From Glaesserella sp041814905 (GTDB lineage Bacteria; Pseudomonadota; Gammaproteobacteria; Enterobacterales; Pasteurellaceae), in NCBI RefSeq assembly GCF_041814905.1, contig NZ_JBGXYA010000062.1, positions 1-49,032 on the forward strand: a stretch of DNA of 49,032 nt, in the 5' to 3' direction. Position numbers and translations under genes: made by a program. This document shows, piece by piece, positions 49,024 to 49,032 of this stretch (position 1 is the stretch's first letter; each line of letters opens with the position of its first letter). The notes under the pieces were generated by a model, which was not told the origin of the DNA, did no database searches, and worked only from the letters and a program-made list of their open reading frames with translations.

Positions 49024-49032
49024 TCCTACCAA

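Overview
The window is chromosomal DNA from a gamma-proteobacterium of the family Pasteurellaceae. The clearest marker is the DNA uptake signal sequence. The 9-mer ACAAGCGGT (or its complement) occurs 16 times in 49 kb, usually followed by an AT-rich arm ending in TTTTGCAAA. This is the Apl-type signal of the Actinobacillus pleuropneumoniae / Mannheimia / ducreyi clade, not the Hin-type AAGTGCGGT. Protein similarities and gene orders (pheS-pheT-ihfA-NlpC lipoprotein, DUF47-PiT-YgiM, fdnGHI-fdhE) fit. I cannot name the species from sequence alone. No phage, insertion sequence, integron, CRISPR array or tandem-repeat phase-variation tract is visible; this is mostly core genome.

Layout. 1-3.3 kb: a HAD phosphatase cut by the left edge, an unrecognised membrane protein and guaB (all minus). 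3.3-10.4 kb: glycogen operon glgB-glgX-glgC-glgA (minus), with a candidate FNR/CRP box and a PurR-type operator upstream. 10.8-14.5 kb: iron uptake operon efeO-efeB-efeU (minus) behind a candidate Fur box. 14.7-14.9 kb: tRNA-Gly(GCC) and tRNA-Cys(GCA). 15.1-17.0 kb: tgt, a hemerythrin-like gene and a TusA-like gene, overlapping (plus). 17.2-18.9 kb: a PhoD-like phosphatase behind a consensus FNR box. 19.0-21.6 kb: DUF47 protein, PiT phosphate permease and YgiM-like SH3 protein (minus). 21.9-26.4 kb: pheS, pheT, ihfA and an NlpC/P60 lipoprotein (plus), followed by a candidate CRP-linked small RNA. 26.7-30.9 kb: afuA-afuB-afuC ABC importer (minus). 31.2 kb: a small methionine-rich exported protein. 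31.5-34.3 kb: HerA-like ATPase and rhlB (minus). 34.5-37.3 kb: argF, glyA and a DUF1294 protein (plus). 37.3-38.6 kb: a histidine phosphatase and a pseudouridine synthase. 38.6-40.3 kb: fdhD and an AEC-family transporter (minus). 40.5-46.3 kb: selenocysteine-containing formate dehydrogenase-N (fdnG-fdnH-fdnI) and fdhE. 46.5-48.9 kb: gyrB.

How it fits together. The accessory metabolism suits a host-associated facultative anaerobe: glycogen storage, formate respiration with its maturation factors, ferrous/heme iron acquisition, and an Afu importer whose best regulatory signal is a CRP site at exactly -41.5 rather than a Fur box, in line with a sugar-phosphate substrate. The least explained items are (i) the Met-rich periplasmic peptide with an ECF-sigma-like promoter, resembling hypochlorite-scavenging MrpX peptides, (ii) the small-RNA-like transcript downstream of the NlpC gene, and (iii) a terminator-like hairpin directly abutting the fdnG ribosome binding site. 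None of these is proven here. Many short intergenic regions are occupied by uptake signals, some as inverted pairs acting as hairpins, and several protein ends are literally encoded by them.
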